A stretch of 64,000 bases of DNA, taken from NCBI RefSeq assembly GCF_023715345.1, contig NZ_JAMBNY010000007.1, positions 1-64,000 on the forward strand, in the 5' to 3' direction. This DNA is from Paenibacillus camelliae. GTDB taxonomy: Bacteria; Bacillota; Bacilli; Paenibacillales; Paenibacillaceae. The translations under genes were made by a program, and so were the position numbers. Within the stretch, counting starts at the first letter, position 1, and the number at the start of each line of letters is the position of its first letter. Shown here piece after piece: positions 8,609-18,019 of the stretch. The notes under the pieces were generated by a model. It had not been told where the DNA came from. It saw nothing but the letters and a program-made list of their open reading frames with translations, and did no database searches.

Positions 8609-10414
8609 ATGAACAACACATTCAGATTCTTAATTCGTTTCTTAGCGGGGAAAACCATCATTCGAACGATTATGTTTTCCTATCTCGTATTGAACATCCT
8701 TCTATTATTGCTTCTTGGAATGTTATCCGTTCGCGATTCAACGACAAGTCTAACGAAGGAAGTAACTCAATCCAGCTACAAAGTGATGGAGCAAGCAGCG
8801 CGAGGGCTGAGCTTCAGTCTCGAAGAAGCGACTCGCCCACTCGTTCTATTAGCAGGTCATTACTCAGTTGGCAGTATGATGAATCCGGGAAGGGAAATGG
8901 ATATTGCGGGGCGGATCCAGCATGAGAGGAATATCGCAGAGGTAGCTTTTGGCGTATCATCCTTGCAATCGATAGTTAGTGACGTATTAATATTGGGCAA
9001 AAATGGGTACGTAAACAATCTTGATGGCAGAATATCACTGCTGTGGGATTATCCTTTCACCGAACAGACTTGGTTTAAGCAGGCAATTTCGGATCGTCCA
9101 AGCAAAGGCTTCATTACACTTGGACTTCATAAACAGGATTACTACTTAGAAAAAAATATTTCAAAATATAACAAGCCGACATTATCGATTGCCCTTCCGG
9201 TTAGGGATTACAACTATAAAACGTTAGGCGCTGTCGTTGCCAATGTCGATCTGGCCAAGGTCAACACAATGTTTGAATTAAGCTCCTATCAGAACGATGA
9301 AAGCATATTTATGATCGATGATCAGCAGACCATCATCGCTCATAAAGAGGGCACTGCAATTGGCACAAAAATTAACTTTACTGGTATCGAGCAAATTTAT
9401 GAAGGTGATTCAGGAAGCTTCGTTACCATGCTTGATGAAAGGGAGACGCTTGTCATCTTCCACCCTACTGCTGTTCAAGGCTGGAGAATGATCTCTACCG
9501 TTCCCATGTCCGTCATCAAAGGTCAAGCAGATTCGCTGAAATCAAATTTGATTGGTTTTATTTATCTCTGTTTGATTCTAAATATTTTTATATCCATCTT
9601 GATTACTGCCCGAATATCCCGCCCATTTGGACGATTGCTATCTACATTGGACAAGATTGGGGGAGACAGCATTTATATCATTAAAAATAAATACAAGTAT
9701 CGCGAATTGAATTTGATTAGCCAAAAATTTAGGGAATTGGTCATTCGTATCGAATCGTTGATCAAACAAAATTATCAATCGGAAATTGCACTGAAGGAGG
9801 TAGAACTCAAAACACTGCAGTCCCAAATTAATCCACACTTTCTATTTAACACACTACAGCTACTGCAAACTGAAATTGTATGTGGCAGTACCGAGGACTC
9901 CAACCATTTGGTGTTGTCACTCAGCAGTCTATTAAGATATTCCATGAAGCAATCAGAGGAGATGGTAGAGCTCGAGCAGGAAATTCAGAACGTCAGGGAT
10001 TACCTTTATATCGTGAACAAAAAATACGATGATCGAATAGATATCGAGTTTTTTATTGAAGACGAATCGATTCTAAAAAACAGAACAATTAAGTTGATTC
10101 TTCAGCCACTGGTAGAAAACGTAATTTTTCACGGATTTGTTGAAAACCCACAATCGGCAAAAATGACGATTAAGGTTGTAAGAGTCAAGAAAGGAATATT
10201 GATCGTTATCAAAGATAATGGCAAAGGGATATCGAGAAGCAGAATTCGTCAATTGAGTAGACAATTGGAACAACCTGACTTTAAGGCTGAGAGTATAGGT
10301 TTATTCAATGTTAATCAGCGTATCCGTTTGAAGTTTGGACCTGATTACGGCTTGAAGATTAGAAGCATGGAGGGGGTATTTACAACAGTTTATATCGTGT
10401 TACCCATGATATGA
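8609..10414 (+). CDS. Sensor histidine kinase, YesM type
   Basis: A 601-residue membrane kinase. A first helix (about 18-42), an extracytoplasmic Cache-like sensor (about 45-300) and a second helix (about 308-330) precede a HAMP-like linker. Then comes the His_kinase segment SQINPHFLFNTLQLLQ with phospho-acceptor His410, and a C-terminal HATPase domain with N-box VENVIFHGF and G-box DNGKGIS. It should autophosphorylate in response to an external carbohydrate or binding-protein signal and pass the phosphate to the next gene product. Its stop overlaps the upstream edge of the response-regulator translation signal, so the two are probably translationally coupled. Located just before an ABC importer operon, as is typical for YesM/YesN control of glycan uptake. 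Confidence 0.9.
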   Translation: MNNTFRFLIRFLAGKTIIRTIMFSYLVLNILLLLLLGMLSVRDSTTSLTKEVTQSSYKVMEQAARGLSFSLEEATRPLVLLAGHYSVGSMMNPGREMDIAGRIQHERNIAEVAFGVSSLQSIVSDVLILGKNGYVNNLDGRISLLWDYPFTEQTWFKQAISDRPSKGFITLGLHKQDYYLEKNISKYNKPTLSIALPVRDYNYKTLGAVVANVDLAKVNTMFELSSYQNDESIFMIDDQQTIIAHKEGTAIGTKINFTGIEQIYEGDSGSFVTMLDERETLVIFHPTAVQGWRMISTVPMSVIKGQADSLKSNLIGFIYLCLILNIFISILITARISRPFGRLLSTLDKIGGDSIYIIKNKYKYRELNLISQKFRELVIRIESLIKQNYQSEIALKEVELKTLQSQINPHFLFNTLQLLQTEIVCGSTEDSNHLVLSLSSLLRYSMKQSEEMVELEQEIQNVRDYLYIVNKKYDDRIDIEFFIEDESILKNRTIKLILQPLVENVIFHGFVENPQSAKMTIKVVRVKKGILIVIKDNGKGISRSRIRQLSRQLEQPDFKAESIGLFNVNQRIRLKFGPDYGLKIRSMEGVFTTVYIVLPMI

Positions 10415-10431
10415 ATAGGGAGGTAAGTTGC

Positions 10432-11586
10432 ATGAAGCTACTTATTGTAGATGATCAATTATCTTTGCATCGGTATCTAGATAAAGTGATGGACTGGACA
10501 GATCTAGGAATTGCAGATGTGAAACATGCATATGACGGGGAAGAAGCTATCGACATGATTGAAACCCTCCGACCTAATTTGATGATTATGGATATTCATA
10601 TGCCGCTGCTTGATGGGATCGAATCATTAAAACGAATCCAGCACTTGGATGAAATTCCACGCACAATCATTTTAAGCGCCTACGATCAATTCAGTTATGC
10701 CAGAGAAGCGCTTAGGCTTCAAGTTTCCCAGTACCTGTTAAAGCCAGTCGACGCCGGACTGCTTAGGGATGCTTTAAGCGAGCTCATTCACCAATCGAAA
10801 ACTGAAGCTAAGCAATGGGTACAAGCTGAATTAGAACGAACGCTATACTCTGAACAGCTCGAAGGGGATTCGTTGATTAAATTCCAAAACGGTCTAGCAC
10901 TACTCTCCATCCAACGATTTGCTATTGTGACCTTTGAGGGCATCAGCGCTTTGGAGAATAAATACTTCGCCCTGCTGCAAGAGCATTTGGCTATGAGAAT
11001 CGACTGTGTGATGTGCTGTAACAACCATAAGGAGCAGCAAGTGGTGCTAGTCGGTGGTGGAGAGGAGCTAACTAGCCGTCATCTACGTGAGCTTAGTGAA
11101 GCTGTAATAGAAAAGGTAACCGTAACAACAGCGCCTTGTACATTGACTGTTGGAATCAGCTCAATTGCTCAAGCGCAAGATGCGGCATCCTTGCCACAGC
11201 TCATTGCTGAGAGCGCACGGGCGGTACGGGCATCCGCTACAGAAACAATATCCAAGCTTCAGGATGCTGTGTGGCGCATTAAACGGTATGTAGAATGTGA
11301 AATTCATGAGGATTTAACTTTGCAATCCGTGGCTGATCGCTTTGAGATTGACAAATATCAATTAAGTCGTGCATTCAAGCAGGAATTCGGAATAAATTAT
11401 TGGGCTTATGTGACGCAGGTGCGGATGAAAAAAGCAGCAGAACTGCTCGTTGCAACCAATTGGAAGAACATTAATATCGCAGAGCATACTGGTTTTCTAG
11501 ATGAGAGTCACTTTTGTCGAGCTTTTAAGAAGTATTTCGGGGTTACACCCAAAGAGTACCGCACATCACCAATTCGACCGAACTAA
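10432..11586 (+). CDS. Response regulator, YesN type (REC plus AraC HTH)
   Basis: A 384-residue protein with an N-terminal receiver domain (1-120; acidic pair DD near 10, phospho-acceptor Asp54 in MIMDIHMPLLDG, Lys near 104), a variable middle section and a C-terminal AraC-type DNA-binding domain (about 285-384). The ATG at 10432 is chosen over one at 10411 because GGGAGG lies nine bases before it; the 10411 start would overlap the kinase stop and has no such site. It probably activates the importer genes that follow and could bind the palindrome at 11673-11688. Confidence 0.9.
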   Translation: MKLLIVDDQLSLHRYLDKVMDWTDLGIADVKHAYDGEEAIDMIETLRPNLMIMDIHMPLLDGIESLKRIQHLDEIPRTIILSAYDQFSYAREALRLQVSQYLLKPVDAGLLRDALSELIHQSKTEAKQWVQAELERTLYSEQLEGDSLIKFQNGLALLSIQRFAIVTFEGISALENKYFALLQEHLAMRIDCVMCCNNHKEQQVVLVGGGEELTSRHLRELSEAVIEKVTVTTAPCTLTVGISSIAQAQDAASLPQLIAESARAVRASATETISKLQDAVWRIKRYVECEIHEDLTLQSVADRFEIDKYQLSRAFKQEFGINYWAYVTQVRMKKAAELLVATNWKNINIAEHTGFLDESHFCRAFKKYFGVTPKEYRTSPIRPN

Positions 11587-11672
11587 GCTGAACTTGCTGC
11601 AAGTGCAACAATTGGCAACAAATGATGCAACAATATGAATTCAAATAAAAGTGAGCTCATACTACACTTTAA

Positions 11673-11702
11673 TTGTAAGTGCTTACAACAAGTGCTTATT
11701 AT
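11673..11702 (+). promoter_or_regulatory. Promoter with overlapping palindromic operator (cre-like)
   Basis: TTGTAAGTGCTTACAA (11673-11688) is a palindrome apart from its two central bases and resembles a CcpA cre site with TG instead of CG in the middle. Its left half, TTGTAA, can serve as a -35 element 18 bases before TATTAT (11697-11702). The binding-protein ATG is 31 bases further on. A protein bound here would block or recruit polymerase. Confidence 0.55.
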
Positions 11703-11732
11703 AAAAAATGATGACATGGGGGTAAGCCAAGC

Positions 11733-13067
11733 ATGAAGAAATCGTCCTTTTTGCTATTAATCACTGTCCTTTGTTTGTCAGTAGTACTTGCCGCATGCAG
11801 CAATAACAGCGGTAACAGCAACAGCAATAGTAGTAATAAAAGCAACTCTGAGAACACCAGCAATGAAAGTTCATTGAGCAATGCAGCAAAGGAAGATAAT
11901 GAAGCTAAACCAGTTAAGCTTAGTATTCTGGCATGGAATAATGAAAAAGAAATGAAACCTGTGATCGACGGCTTTACTGAAAAATATCCGCATATTACAT
12001 TCGATTTTCAATTTGCGCCTCCTGTAACAGATTACATTGCTAAGCTTCAGACGATGTTGTTGTCAGATACGGCGCCTGATATATTCATCATCGCCGCAGA
12101 AAACCGCAATGAGATCATAGACGGCGGCTACGCTCTTGATCTGACGGACGAACCATTTATGAAAGTGATGCTAGACAGCAATAAGCCGATGCTTAGTAAA
12201 GATGGACGCACCTATGCCTTTACACAAACTGGATGGGCAGGCGGCTTGTTTTATAACAAGGAATTGTTTCAACAGGCAGGCATTACTCAATTGCCAGAAA
12301 CATGGGATGAGTTCATTGAGGCATGCTTGAAGCTAAAAGAAGCGGGTATCATACCGCTTTATGACAGAATGCATGATATTACAATCATTCATTCTGCTAT
12401 GTTCGGTAGTAATGTGCTATCGAAAGACCCAACGTTCGATGAGAAGCTATTTAAGGGCGAGACAACTTTCGCAGAAGGCTGGACTGAAGTGTTAACGATG
12501 TGGAAGGAAGGACTGATCGACAATAAAATTTTGACGCCAGATATGATCGGATTGACCAGTGACCAGGTGCTCAACGAATTCTCCCTTGGTAACGTCGCTA
12601 TGTTCCCTGGCGGCCCTTGGAATATCCCTACAATCGAGCAAACGAATCCAGATCTTCAGTTCGAAATTATGCCGATTCCAGGCAAAGAACCTGGCAACAA
12701 ATATTATAATGGTGCGCCTGGTGTTGGTTTTGCGATTAACAGTAAAACAAAAAACAAGGATGAAGCGATGTTATTCCTTGAGTACATGACAACACATGAA
12801 GGGCTGAAGCAATTCGAGGAAGGCACAGGCGGAATCATTACGGTTCATGGCTATGATAGTACAGTGCATCCGGCATATGAGCCAGCATACAGAGATGGGC
12901 TAATTGCAGGTAAAATTTACTTGCCAATGGTTTCATGGGATAGGCATCAAGAAGCGCTGCGTAACCAATTCCTTGTATCCATTCAAGATATAGCCGTTAA
13001 CAAAATAACACCGGAGGAAGCTACAGCCTCTCTGGACAACAAACTGAAAGAAATGGAAAATAAATAA
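11733..13067 (+). CDS. Sugar ABC transporter substrate-binding lipoprotein
   Basis: A 444-residue family 1 solute-binding protein. The signal peptide ends in a lipobox (VLAAC, Cys22) followed by a long Asn/Ser-rich linker (about 23-50) that holds the mature domain off the membrane. The body has the usual features of oligosaccharide binders: DTAPDIFIIAAENRN near 110, GWAGGLFYNKELFQQAG near 165, and NVAMFPGGPWNIP near 290. The substrate cannot be read from sequence; the setting among glycan enzymes suggests a plant oligosaccharide. GGGGGTAAG precedes the ATG. A hairpin after the gene separates it from the permeases. Confidence 0.9.
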   Translation: MKKSSFLLLITVLCLSVVLAACSNNSGNSNSNSSNKSNSENTSNESSLSNAAKEDNEAKPVKLSILAWNNEKEMKPVIDGFTEKYPHITFDFQFAPPVTDYIAKLQTMLLSDTAPDIFIIAAENRNEIIDGGYALDLTDEPFMKVMLDSNKPMLSKDGRTYAFTQTGWAGGLFYNKELFQQAGITQLPETWDEFIEACLKLKEAGIIPLYDRMHDITIIHSAMFGSNVLSKDPTFDEKLFKGETTFAEGWTEVLTMWKEGLIDNKILTPDMIGLTSDQVLNEFSLGNVAMFPGGPWNIPTIEQTNPDLQFEIMPIPGKEPGNKYYNGAPGVGFAINSKTKNKDEAMLFLEYMTTHEGLKQFEEGTGGIITVHGYDSTVHPAYEPAYRDGLIAGKIYLPMVSWDRHQEALRNQFLVSIQDIAVNKITPEEATASLDNKLKEMENK

Positions 13068-13082
13068 TCCTCGATTAGGTAA

Positions 13083-13124
13083 GGAGAGGGTACAGGGAAA
13101 CCTACTCCCTCTCCTCACTTTTTA
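13083..13124 (+). terminator. Attenuating hairpin between binding protein and permease genes
   Basis: GGAGAGGG (13083-13090) pairs with CCCTCTCC (13107-13114) and is followed by TCACTTTTT. It sits inside the operon, so it probably reduces transcription into the permeases or protects the upstream message, giving excess binding protein. Confidence 0.65.
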
Positions 13125-13137
13125 AGGGAGGCAAATT

Positions 13138-14022
13138 ATGGTCAAATTTGTTCGTCAGCTGCAGTTTCAATTGTTTTTGCTTCCGATTCTAGCGATCTAC
13201 TCATTGTTTACGATCTATCCGCTTATCAAATCGTTTTTCTTGAGTTTTACTAATTTTGACGGATATACGAAGATATATGATTTTGTTGGCTTGAAAAACT
13301 ATGCGCGAATATTTGTGGATGATGCGATCACATCCGCCATTACCTATACGATATTTTTTACTTTTGGCAAAGCAATACTTGTTACGATTTTAGCGATCCC
13401 GCTTGCTTTAATATTGGATCAAAAGTTTTTAACTAGAAACATTCAACGCGCAATTTTTTTCTTCCCAACTATTCCAAGCGGCCTGCTGCTTGCCTATATT
13501 TGGGGATTTATCCTGGCGCCGATCGGTTCAGGCATACTGAACACCGTACTTAGAGAAGTGTTTAACATGGGGCCGCAGCCTTGGTTGTCCGACCCATTAC
13601 TAGCGAAGCTATCTACGATCGTCGTGGCAACATGGGCGGTAACGGGGTGGCATGCAGTGTTGTATCTAGCATTTTTGCAATCCATTCCGAAAGATTATTA
13701 CGAAGCAGCCTCAATAGATGGGGCGAACCGTTTGCAGCAAATTCGTTTTATTACGATTCCACTTCTCGCACCTGCAATGACGGTCAGCGTCATGCTGCTG
13801 CTTACCGGCGGGCTCAAAGTTTTTGAGATTCCATTCGCCTTAACAAAGGGCGGACCTGGCTATGAAACCTACTCGATAACCCAGGTAATCGTGCAAAGGG
13901 GAATATCTGAAACACAGTACGGCCTAGCATCGGCCATGTCATTCGTCTTTTTCTTAATCGTACTAACCATTGCAATCTTCCAAGTTACAGTAATGCAACG
14001 AAGGGAGCGGGACTTACAATGA
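13138..14022 (+). CDS. Sugar ABC transporter permease, MalF/UgpA type
   Basis: A 294-residue inner-membrane protein with about six helices, starting with LPILAIYSLFTIYPLIKSFFL. The EAA loop that contacts the ATPase reads YEAASIDGANRLQQIRFITIPLL (about 188-210, abbreviated), the hallmark of this permease class. It pairs with the next gene product to form the translocation channel. A strong AAGGGAGG site precedes the ATG. Its stop overlaps the next start by four bases (ATGA). Confidence 0.92.
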   Translation: MVKFVRQLQFQLFLLPILAIYSLFTIYPLIKSFFLSFTNFDGYTKIYDFVGLKNYARIFVDDAITSAITYTIFFTFGKAILVTILAIPLALILDQKFLTRNIQRAIFFFPTIPSGLLLAYIWGFILAPIGSGILNTVLREVFNMGPQPWLSDPLLAKLSTIVVATWAVTGWHAVLYLAFLQSIPKDYYEAASIDGANRLQQIRFITIPLLAPAMTVSVMLLLTGGLKVFEIPFALTKGGPGYETYSITQVIVQRGISETQYGLASAMSFVFFLIVLTIAIFQVTVMQRRERDLQ

Positions 14023-14846
14023 AGAAAACCTCTGAAAAACGGTTGTGGATTCTGGACATATTGATGCTCCCGGCCGGAATAATCGCGTTTTTTCCGTTTT
14101 ATATGATTATCGTCAACACGTTCAAAACGATGCAGGATGCTGCAAAGAACCCTATGGCTCTCCCTTCGAAATGGATCTTCACAAACTACATTCAGGTTTT
14201 TGAGGACACCTCGGTTATACGCAGCTTCTGGAACACGCTAACCATTACCGTCTGTTCCGTCGCATTAATTGTTTTGATTGGTGCGATGGCGGCATACCCG
14301 GTTGTGTTCAATGCGAATCGAATAACAAGGTTTGCGATGCTGTATTTGCTTGCCGGTTTTATGATTCCTTTCCAAGCGACACTCATTCCTTTATTTCAGC
14401 TGATGAGTGATTTGCACCTGATTGATAAACTATACGGCTTGATTACTCTGTATACGAGTGGATCTGTCTTTGTCTTCTTCCTAATGATGGGATATATGAG
14501 GACGATTCCTCGGGAGCTAACTGAAGCAGCCGTCATTGATGGCTGCAGCGTATGGGGGATCTTCTGGCGAATCATCTTTCCATTGCTGAAGCCGATTACA
14601 ATTACGAGCACCATCTTTCAGACGATGTGGATATGGAACGATTTCTTGGCACCTATGCTGTTCTTGAATTCAGCGTCCAAATCGACGCTTGTTCTGCAAA
14701 TCTATAAAGCGAAAGGCGAATTTACCGTTAATTGGCCGATGTTCATGACACTTACGGTCATCACATTGGTGCCGATATTCATCTTTTTTATTGTTATGCA
14801 AAAGCATATTGTCAAGGGGATCGCCGCCGGCGCTGTCAAGGGTTAG
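14019..14846 (+). CDS. Sugar ABC transporter permease, MalG/UgpE type
   Basis: A 275-residue membrane protein with about six helices and the EAA loop (TEAAVIDGCSVWGIFWRII region, about 168-190). It is translationally coupled to the upstream permease by an ATGA overlap, with GGGAGCGGG upstream as its ribosome binding site. No ATP-binding subunit gene is present; importers of this class in Bacillales often share a distant MsmX-type ATPase. The protein ends with the usual KGIAAGAVKG tail of MalG-like permeases. Confidence 0.92.
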   Translation: MKKTSEKRLWILDILMLPAGIIAFFPFYMIIVNTFKTMQDAAKNPMALPSKWIFTNYIQVFEDTSVIRSFWNTLTITVCSVALIVLIGAMAAYPVVFNANRITRFAMLYLLAGFMIPFQATLIPLFQLMSDLHLIDKLYGLITLYTSGSVFVFFLMMGYMRTIPRELTEAAVIDGCSVWGIFWRIIFPLLKPITITSTIFQTMWIWNDFLAPMLFLNSASKSTLVLQIYKAKGEFTVNWPMFMTLTVITLVPIFIFFIVMQKHIVKGIAAGAVKG

Positions 14847-14967
14847 ATAATATACTAACAAGCGTCGAATAACCGAAACGCATGCCAAAGCCTATGCAAC
14901 GATACTCTACGAGCTAATCATTACCGTTATGATATTCAACTGTCTTAGGGACATTCTAGAACGGTTA

Positions 14968-15028
14968 AACATCTTAAGATTCCCTAACGACTCTTATCAA
15001 ATTTGGGGGGTGATTAAGATGTTTTCTT
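14968..15028 (+). terminator. Possible terminator after the importer operon
   Basis: AACATCTTAA (14968-14977) and TTAAGATGTT (15014-15023) are perfect inverted repeats with a 36-base loop and TTCTT after the second arm. The long loop makes it weaker evidence than a classic terminator. Confidence 0.45.
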
Positions 15029-15101
15029 GATGTAGACGATCTTATAGTCATGTCGTCTGAAAGGCAAAGAGACAAAGAATAAGAGAGAGGTGTTGTAGGT
15101 A

Positions 15102-17921
15102 ATGCGTAAAACAAGATTCGTGATGTCTTTCTTGGTTTGCTTCCTTATGGTATCCGTTCTAATGGTATCTAACTTACCCGAGGCCAAGGCAGATACAGCT
15201 GCGGAACCGAACGAAACGTGGAGACAGGTCGACCCAGCTGATGTCCAGATTGGCAGAAGTTATCTTATTGTCTCCGAGCACGGAGCACTTACTAACGCTC
15301 AAGCGACAATCAGCACACCAGGCGATGTGACCGGCGATACTCAGGTTGGTATGGCATCCAAGGCCGTAACGATTGAAGAGGGCTTAATCACATCCGAAGT
15401 GACGGACGACATGATCTGGCAGTTTGGCCTTGGTGCAAATACTGCCGCGGCATCCGGCGGTCTTGGTGACGGCCCAGGCTATTATGTATTGAATGACGCA
15501 CCCGGCGCAGGCGGAGGCACGGAGCCTTTGAGAAGGGAATCCAGCTTCAACGCGCAGCATGCACCCCTCAACACGACTGGCGCAGCGATCAATGGCAACC
15601 AGCAAAGCATGTTGCTGCATGTACTGGATGAACAGGAAGGCACCGTGTCTCTGTACATTTGGGGCGGGAACAACCAGTGGAACTTTGCCTTGACGAGTAC
15701 GGAAGACGGCTTCACCGCGAAGAGCCAGGCGGCGAACACGACGAGCGCTGCTCAACTGCTTCAGCAGATGCAGGAATCACCGGCTTTACGACTGTATGAA
15801 CCAAACGTTAGCGTTGGCGTTCAGCACTACGTTATGACATCATCTGGCGAGAACGGCAGTATAAGTCCATCCTCCCTAGCAGGGCATGTTTGGGTAAATG
15901 ATGGCGAAGACGTAACCTTCACGTTAAACCCTGCATTCGGGTTTGAAGTGGATACAGTTACAGTTAATAATGAAGAAGTAGCTGTTACAGACAACACATA
16001 TACAATAAGGAATGTCACCGAAAGCGGCATCAGCATCCACGTAACATTCAAGCCTCTTACAAACGCAGCAGATTTACCGTTCACCGTGTATAACGATATA
16101 TTCTCTGTCGGTAACGTCACGACAGCGGTCATCATCGACCTTGGCGAAGGCAATGAGGCCAACCTTGCTGACCTTAGCTCCGATATGTTCACGGCGGCTG
16201 CTAGAAATACAAGACTTGACGGCTCAACCGTGATTTTCGACGGCTTGCGCAATATCACTAGGGTGTATGTAAACAGTGCTCCGGAGCCGCTTGGCTATAT
16301 ATCCCCCGCACCGGGCTCCGAAGACCTCGTAACGGATACTCCGGAGAGTGGTCGCTACATCATCATTGAATTCGAGTTCTGGAATACCAATGGCTATACA
16401 TCCGGCGCAATGGTATCAGGCAACTTGCAAAACGCCTTCTCTGCACTTCTCAATTACCGCGTCAACGTAGATCGTGAGATCAAACTGACAGACGGCACCA
16501 CGATAACCCCGAGATTCACTCAATCAGCTGTAGTCAACCCGGCGCTCGACAAGTTTGTCCCTGACAAAACGAACCCGAGCGGCACAGGCAGCATGGACAT
16601 CCTGATCTCGATCGACGAGTCATGGGAAGAACTCGGTCCTCTCCCACTGTTTATTTACAACCATGGCGGCGGCCGTGGAGGCCCTTCTGGGGACTTCTTC
16701 GCTCCAGTGCAAACCGCGAACGGAGCAGCCGTACTATCCAAGCGTCAGCTGGAGAACCCTGGCAAGTACAACGCGCACATTATAGCAACGCAAAACCACG
16801 CAAACAATCAGGCCAATAATGAGGCACTTATGGCATATATCGAGAAACTGGCCGATGAGGGCAAGGTGGATCTGAACCGTATCTATATGTCCGGCTTCTC
16901 GATGGGCAGCATGTATACGCTCGGCTTCTATAGTCGCAATCCTGAGTTTCTCGCAGCAATTGTTCCGCTTGCAGGAGGCAGCTTGCCAACTGAGGAACAG
17001 CTTACGGCGAACCCTGAGTTAACAGTAACCTCCATATGGGCGCATACACATAAGAATGACGGCGCTGGTAATTCATGGACACAGTATTTCAGTACAGGCG
17101 CTGGCGCTAGCGGATTGTATTCAAATGCTAACGTAAACGTTCTGGAAACTAACCAGGCCTTTAATTTCCCTTACTACGGCTTTGACTGGACGCCGCACGA
17201 AACCGAAGCCCAAGTGTACAGCAACCTTCTTGGTCAATCAAATGCCAGCTTCAGATATGGTGCAAGCCAAGAAGCGTATGCAGATAAGAACATCTTTGAT
17301 TGGATGTTTGCACAGAGCAGAGGCAGTATAACTAGCTCAGCAACGTTGTCAGGTCCAGCGGTAGTGCAGTTCGGTGAAACATTCGATGTGACCTACGGTC
17401 TTGAAAGCTTGAATCAGGAAGTATATGCACAAGACATTACAATCGCATACGACGCTGATAAGCTAGAGCTTGTTGGTCAGCCAGTGTCCGTTGATTCTGA
17501 GCAGTTTGTAATTGTAGGCTCAGATAGCCAAGAAGGAAGTATTCGAATTTTAGGCACTCACTTAAATGAAGGCGTAAATAATCCTAATCAACCTCTTTTT
17601 AAGCTTAGCTTCAAAGCAAAGCAGACAGCTGGTATTGCGGATATCGCAGTTACGCTAGTTGGGCTTGCAGACGGTGAAGGAGTAGAGGCGGAAATTGATG
17701 GAGATACGCATTCAGTTGAGATTCGTAAGCCTGTACTACCAGGTGACGTCAACGATGATGATAGAGTAAGCGTTGGTGACCTGGCTCTAGTTGCGAAAGC
17801 TTATGGCAAATCTTCAGATAGCCCAGATTGGGATCAAGTGAAGAAATACGACATCAATAATGATGGAACAATCGACATTGAAGACCTTGTCGCATTGGCG
17901 CGTCTCATTCTGACTAATTAA
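15102..17921 (+). CDS. Secreted alpha/beta-hydrolase esterase with cohesin and dockerin modules
   Basis: A 939-residue exported protein. Signal peptide (1-31, ending AKA), an N-terminal domain of unknown type (about 40-230), a bacterial repeat or InlB-like domain (about 240-325), then an esterase core resembling PHB-depolymerase or feruloyl-esterase hydrolases (about 340-730). The core has an HGGG oxyanion-type motif near 519, nucleophile elbow GFSMGS (Ser600) and a candidate catalytic PHE His699. A cohesin-like beta-sandwich follows (about 743-872), and the last 60 residues are a type I dockerin with two calcium loops (DVNDDDRVSVGD and DINNDGTIDIED). Dockerins bind cohesins, so this enzyme may dock onto the next gene product. 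The substrate is not determined; an ester in plant cell wall is a reasonable guess. Confidence 0.82.
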   Translation: MRKTRFVMSFLVCFLMVSVLMVSNLPEAKADTAAEPNETWRQVDPADVQIGRSYLIVSEHGALTNAQATISTPGDVTGDTQVGMASKAVTIEEGLITSEVTDDMIWQFGLGANTAAASGGLGDGPGYYVLNDAPGAGGGTEPLRRESSFNAQHAPLNTTGAAINGNQQSMLLHVLDEQEGTVSLYIWGGNNQWNFALTSTEDGFTAKSQAANTTSAAQLLQQMQESPALRLYEPNVSVGVQHYVMTSSGENGSISPSSLAGHVWVNDGEDVTFTLNPAFGFEVDTVTVNNEEVAVTDNTYTIRNVTESGISIHVTFKPLTNAADLPFTVYNDIFSVGNVTTAVIIDLGEGNEANLADLSSDMFTAAARNTRLDGSTVIFDGLRNITRVYVNSAPEPLGYISPAPGSEDLVTDTPESGRYIIIEFEFWNTNGYTSGAMVSGNLQNAFSALLNYRVNVDREIKLTDGTTITPRFTQSAVVNPALDKFVPDKTNPSGTGSMDILISIDESWEELGPLPLFIYNHGGGRGGPSGDFFAPVQTANGAAVLSKRQLENPGKYNAHIIATQNHANNQANNEALMAYIEKLADEGKVDLNRIYMSGFSMGSMYTLGFYSRNPEFLAAIVPLAGGSLPTEEQLTANPELTVTSIWAHTHKNDGAGNSWTQYFSTGAGASGLYSNANVNVLETNQAFNFPYYGFDWTPHETEAQVYSNLLGQSNASFRYGASQEAYADKNIFDWMFAQSRGSITSSATLSGPAVVQFGETFDVTYGLESLNQEVYAQDITIAYDADKLELVGQPVSVDSEQFVIVGSDSQEGSIRILGTHLNEGVNNPNQPLFKLSFKAKQTAGIADIAVTLVGLADGEGVEAEIDGDTHSVEIRKPVLPGDVNDDDRVSVGDLALVAKAYGKSSDSPDWDQVKKYDINNDGTIDIEDLVALARLILTN

Positions 17922-17935
17922 TAACTGAAAAACAG

Positions 17936-17973
17936 CCAAGGGTATCAAAGCTTAGTGCAGTCGATACCCTTGG
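17936..17973 (+). terminator. Hairpin between the esterase and cohesin-SLH genes
   Basis: CCAAGGGTATC (17936-17946) and GATACCCTTGG (17963-17973) form a perfect 11-bp stem. The tail (ACCTGTTTCTC) is only moderately T-rich, so this may end transcription only partly and leave the downstream gene co-expressed. Confidence 0.55.
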
Positions 17974-18019
17974 ACCTGTTTCTCTCCTAACCATTATATG
18001 AACAAGGGAGACGATTCAA

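Noticed and set aside
11699..11881. Leu-rich minus-strand frame opposite the first binding protein
   Set aside because: It mirrors the Asn/Ser-rich linker codons of the lipoprotein gene.
15384..15755. Minus-strand frames opposite the esterase gene
   Set aside because: The plus-strand frame has a signal peptide and clear domains; the opposite frames have none.
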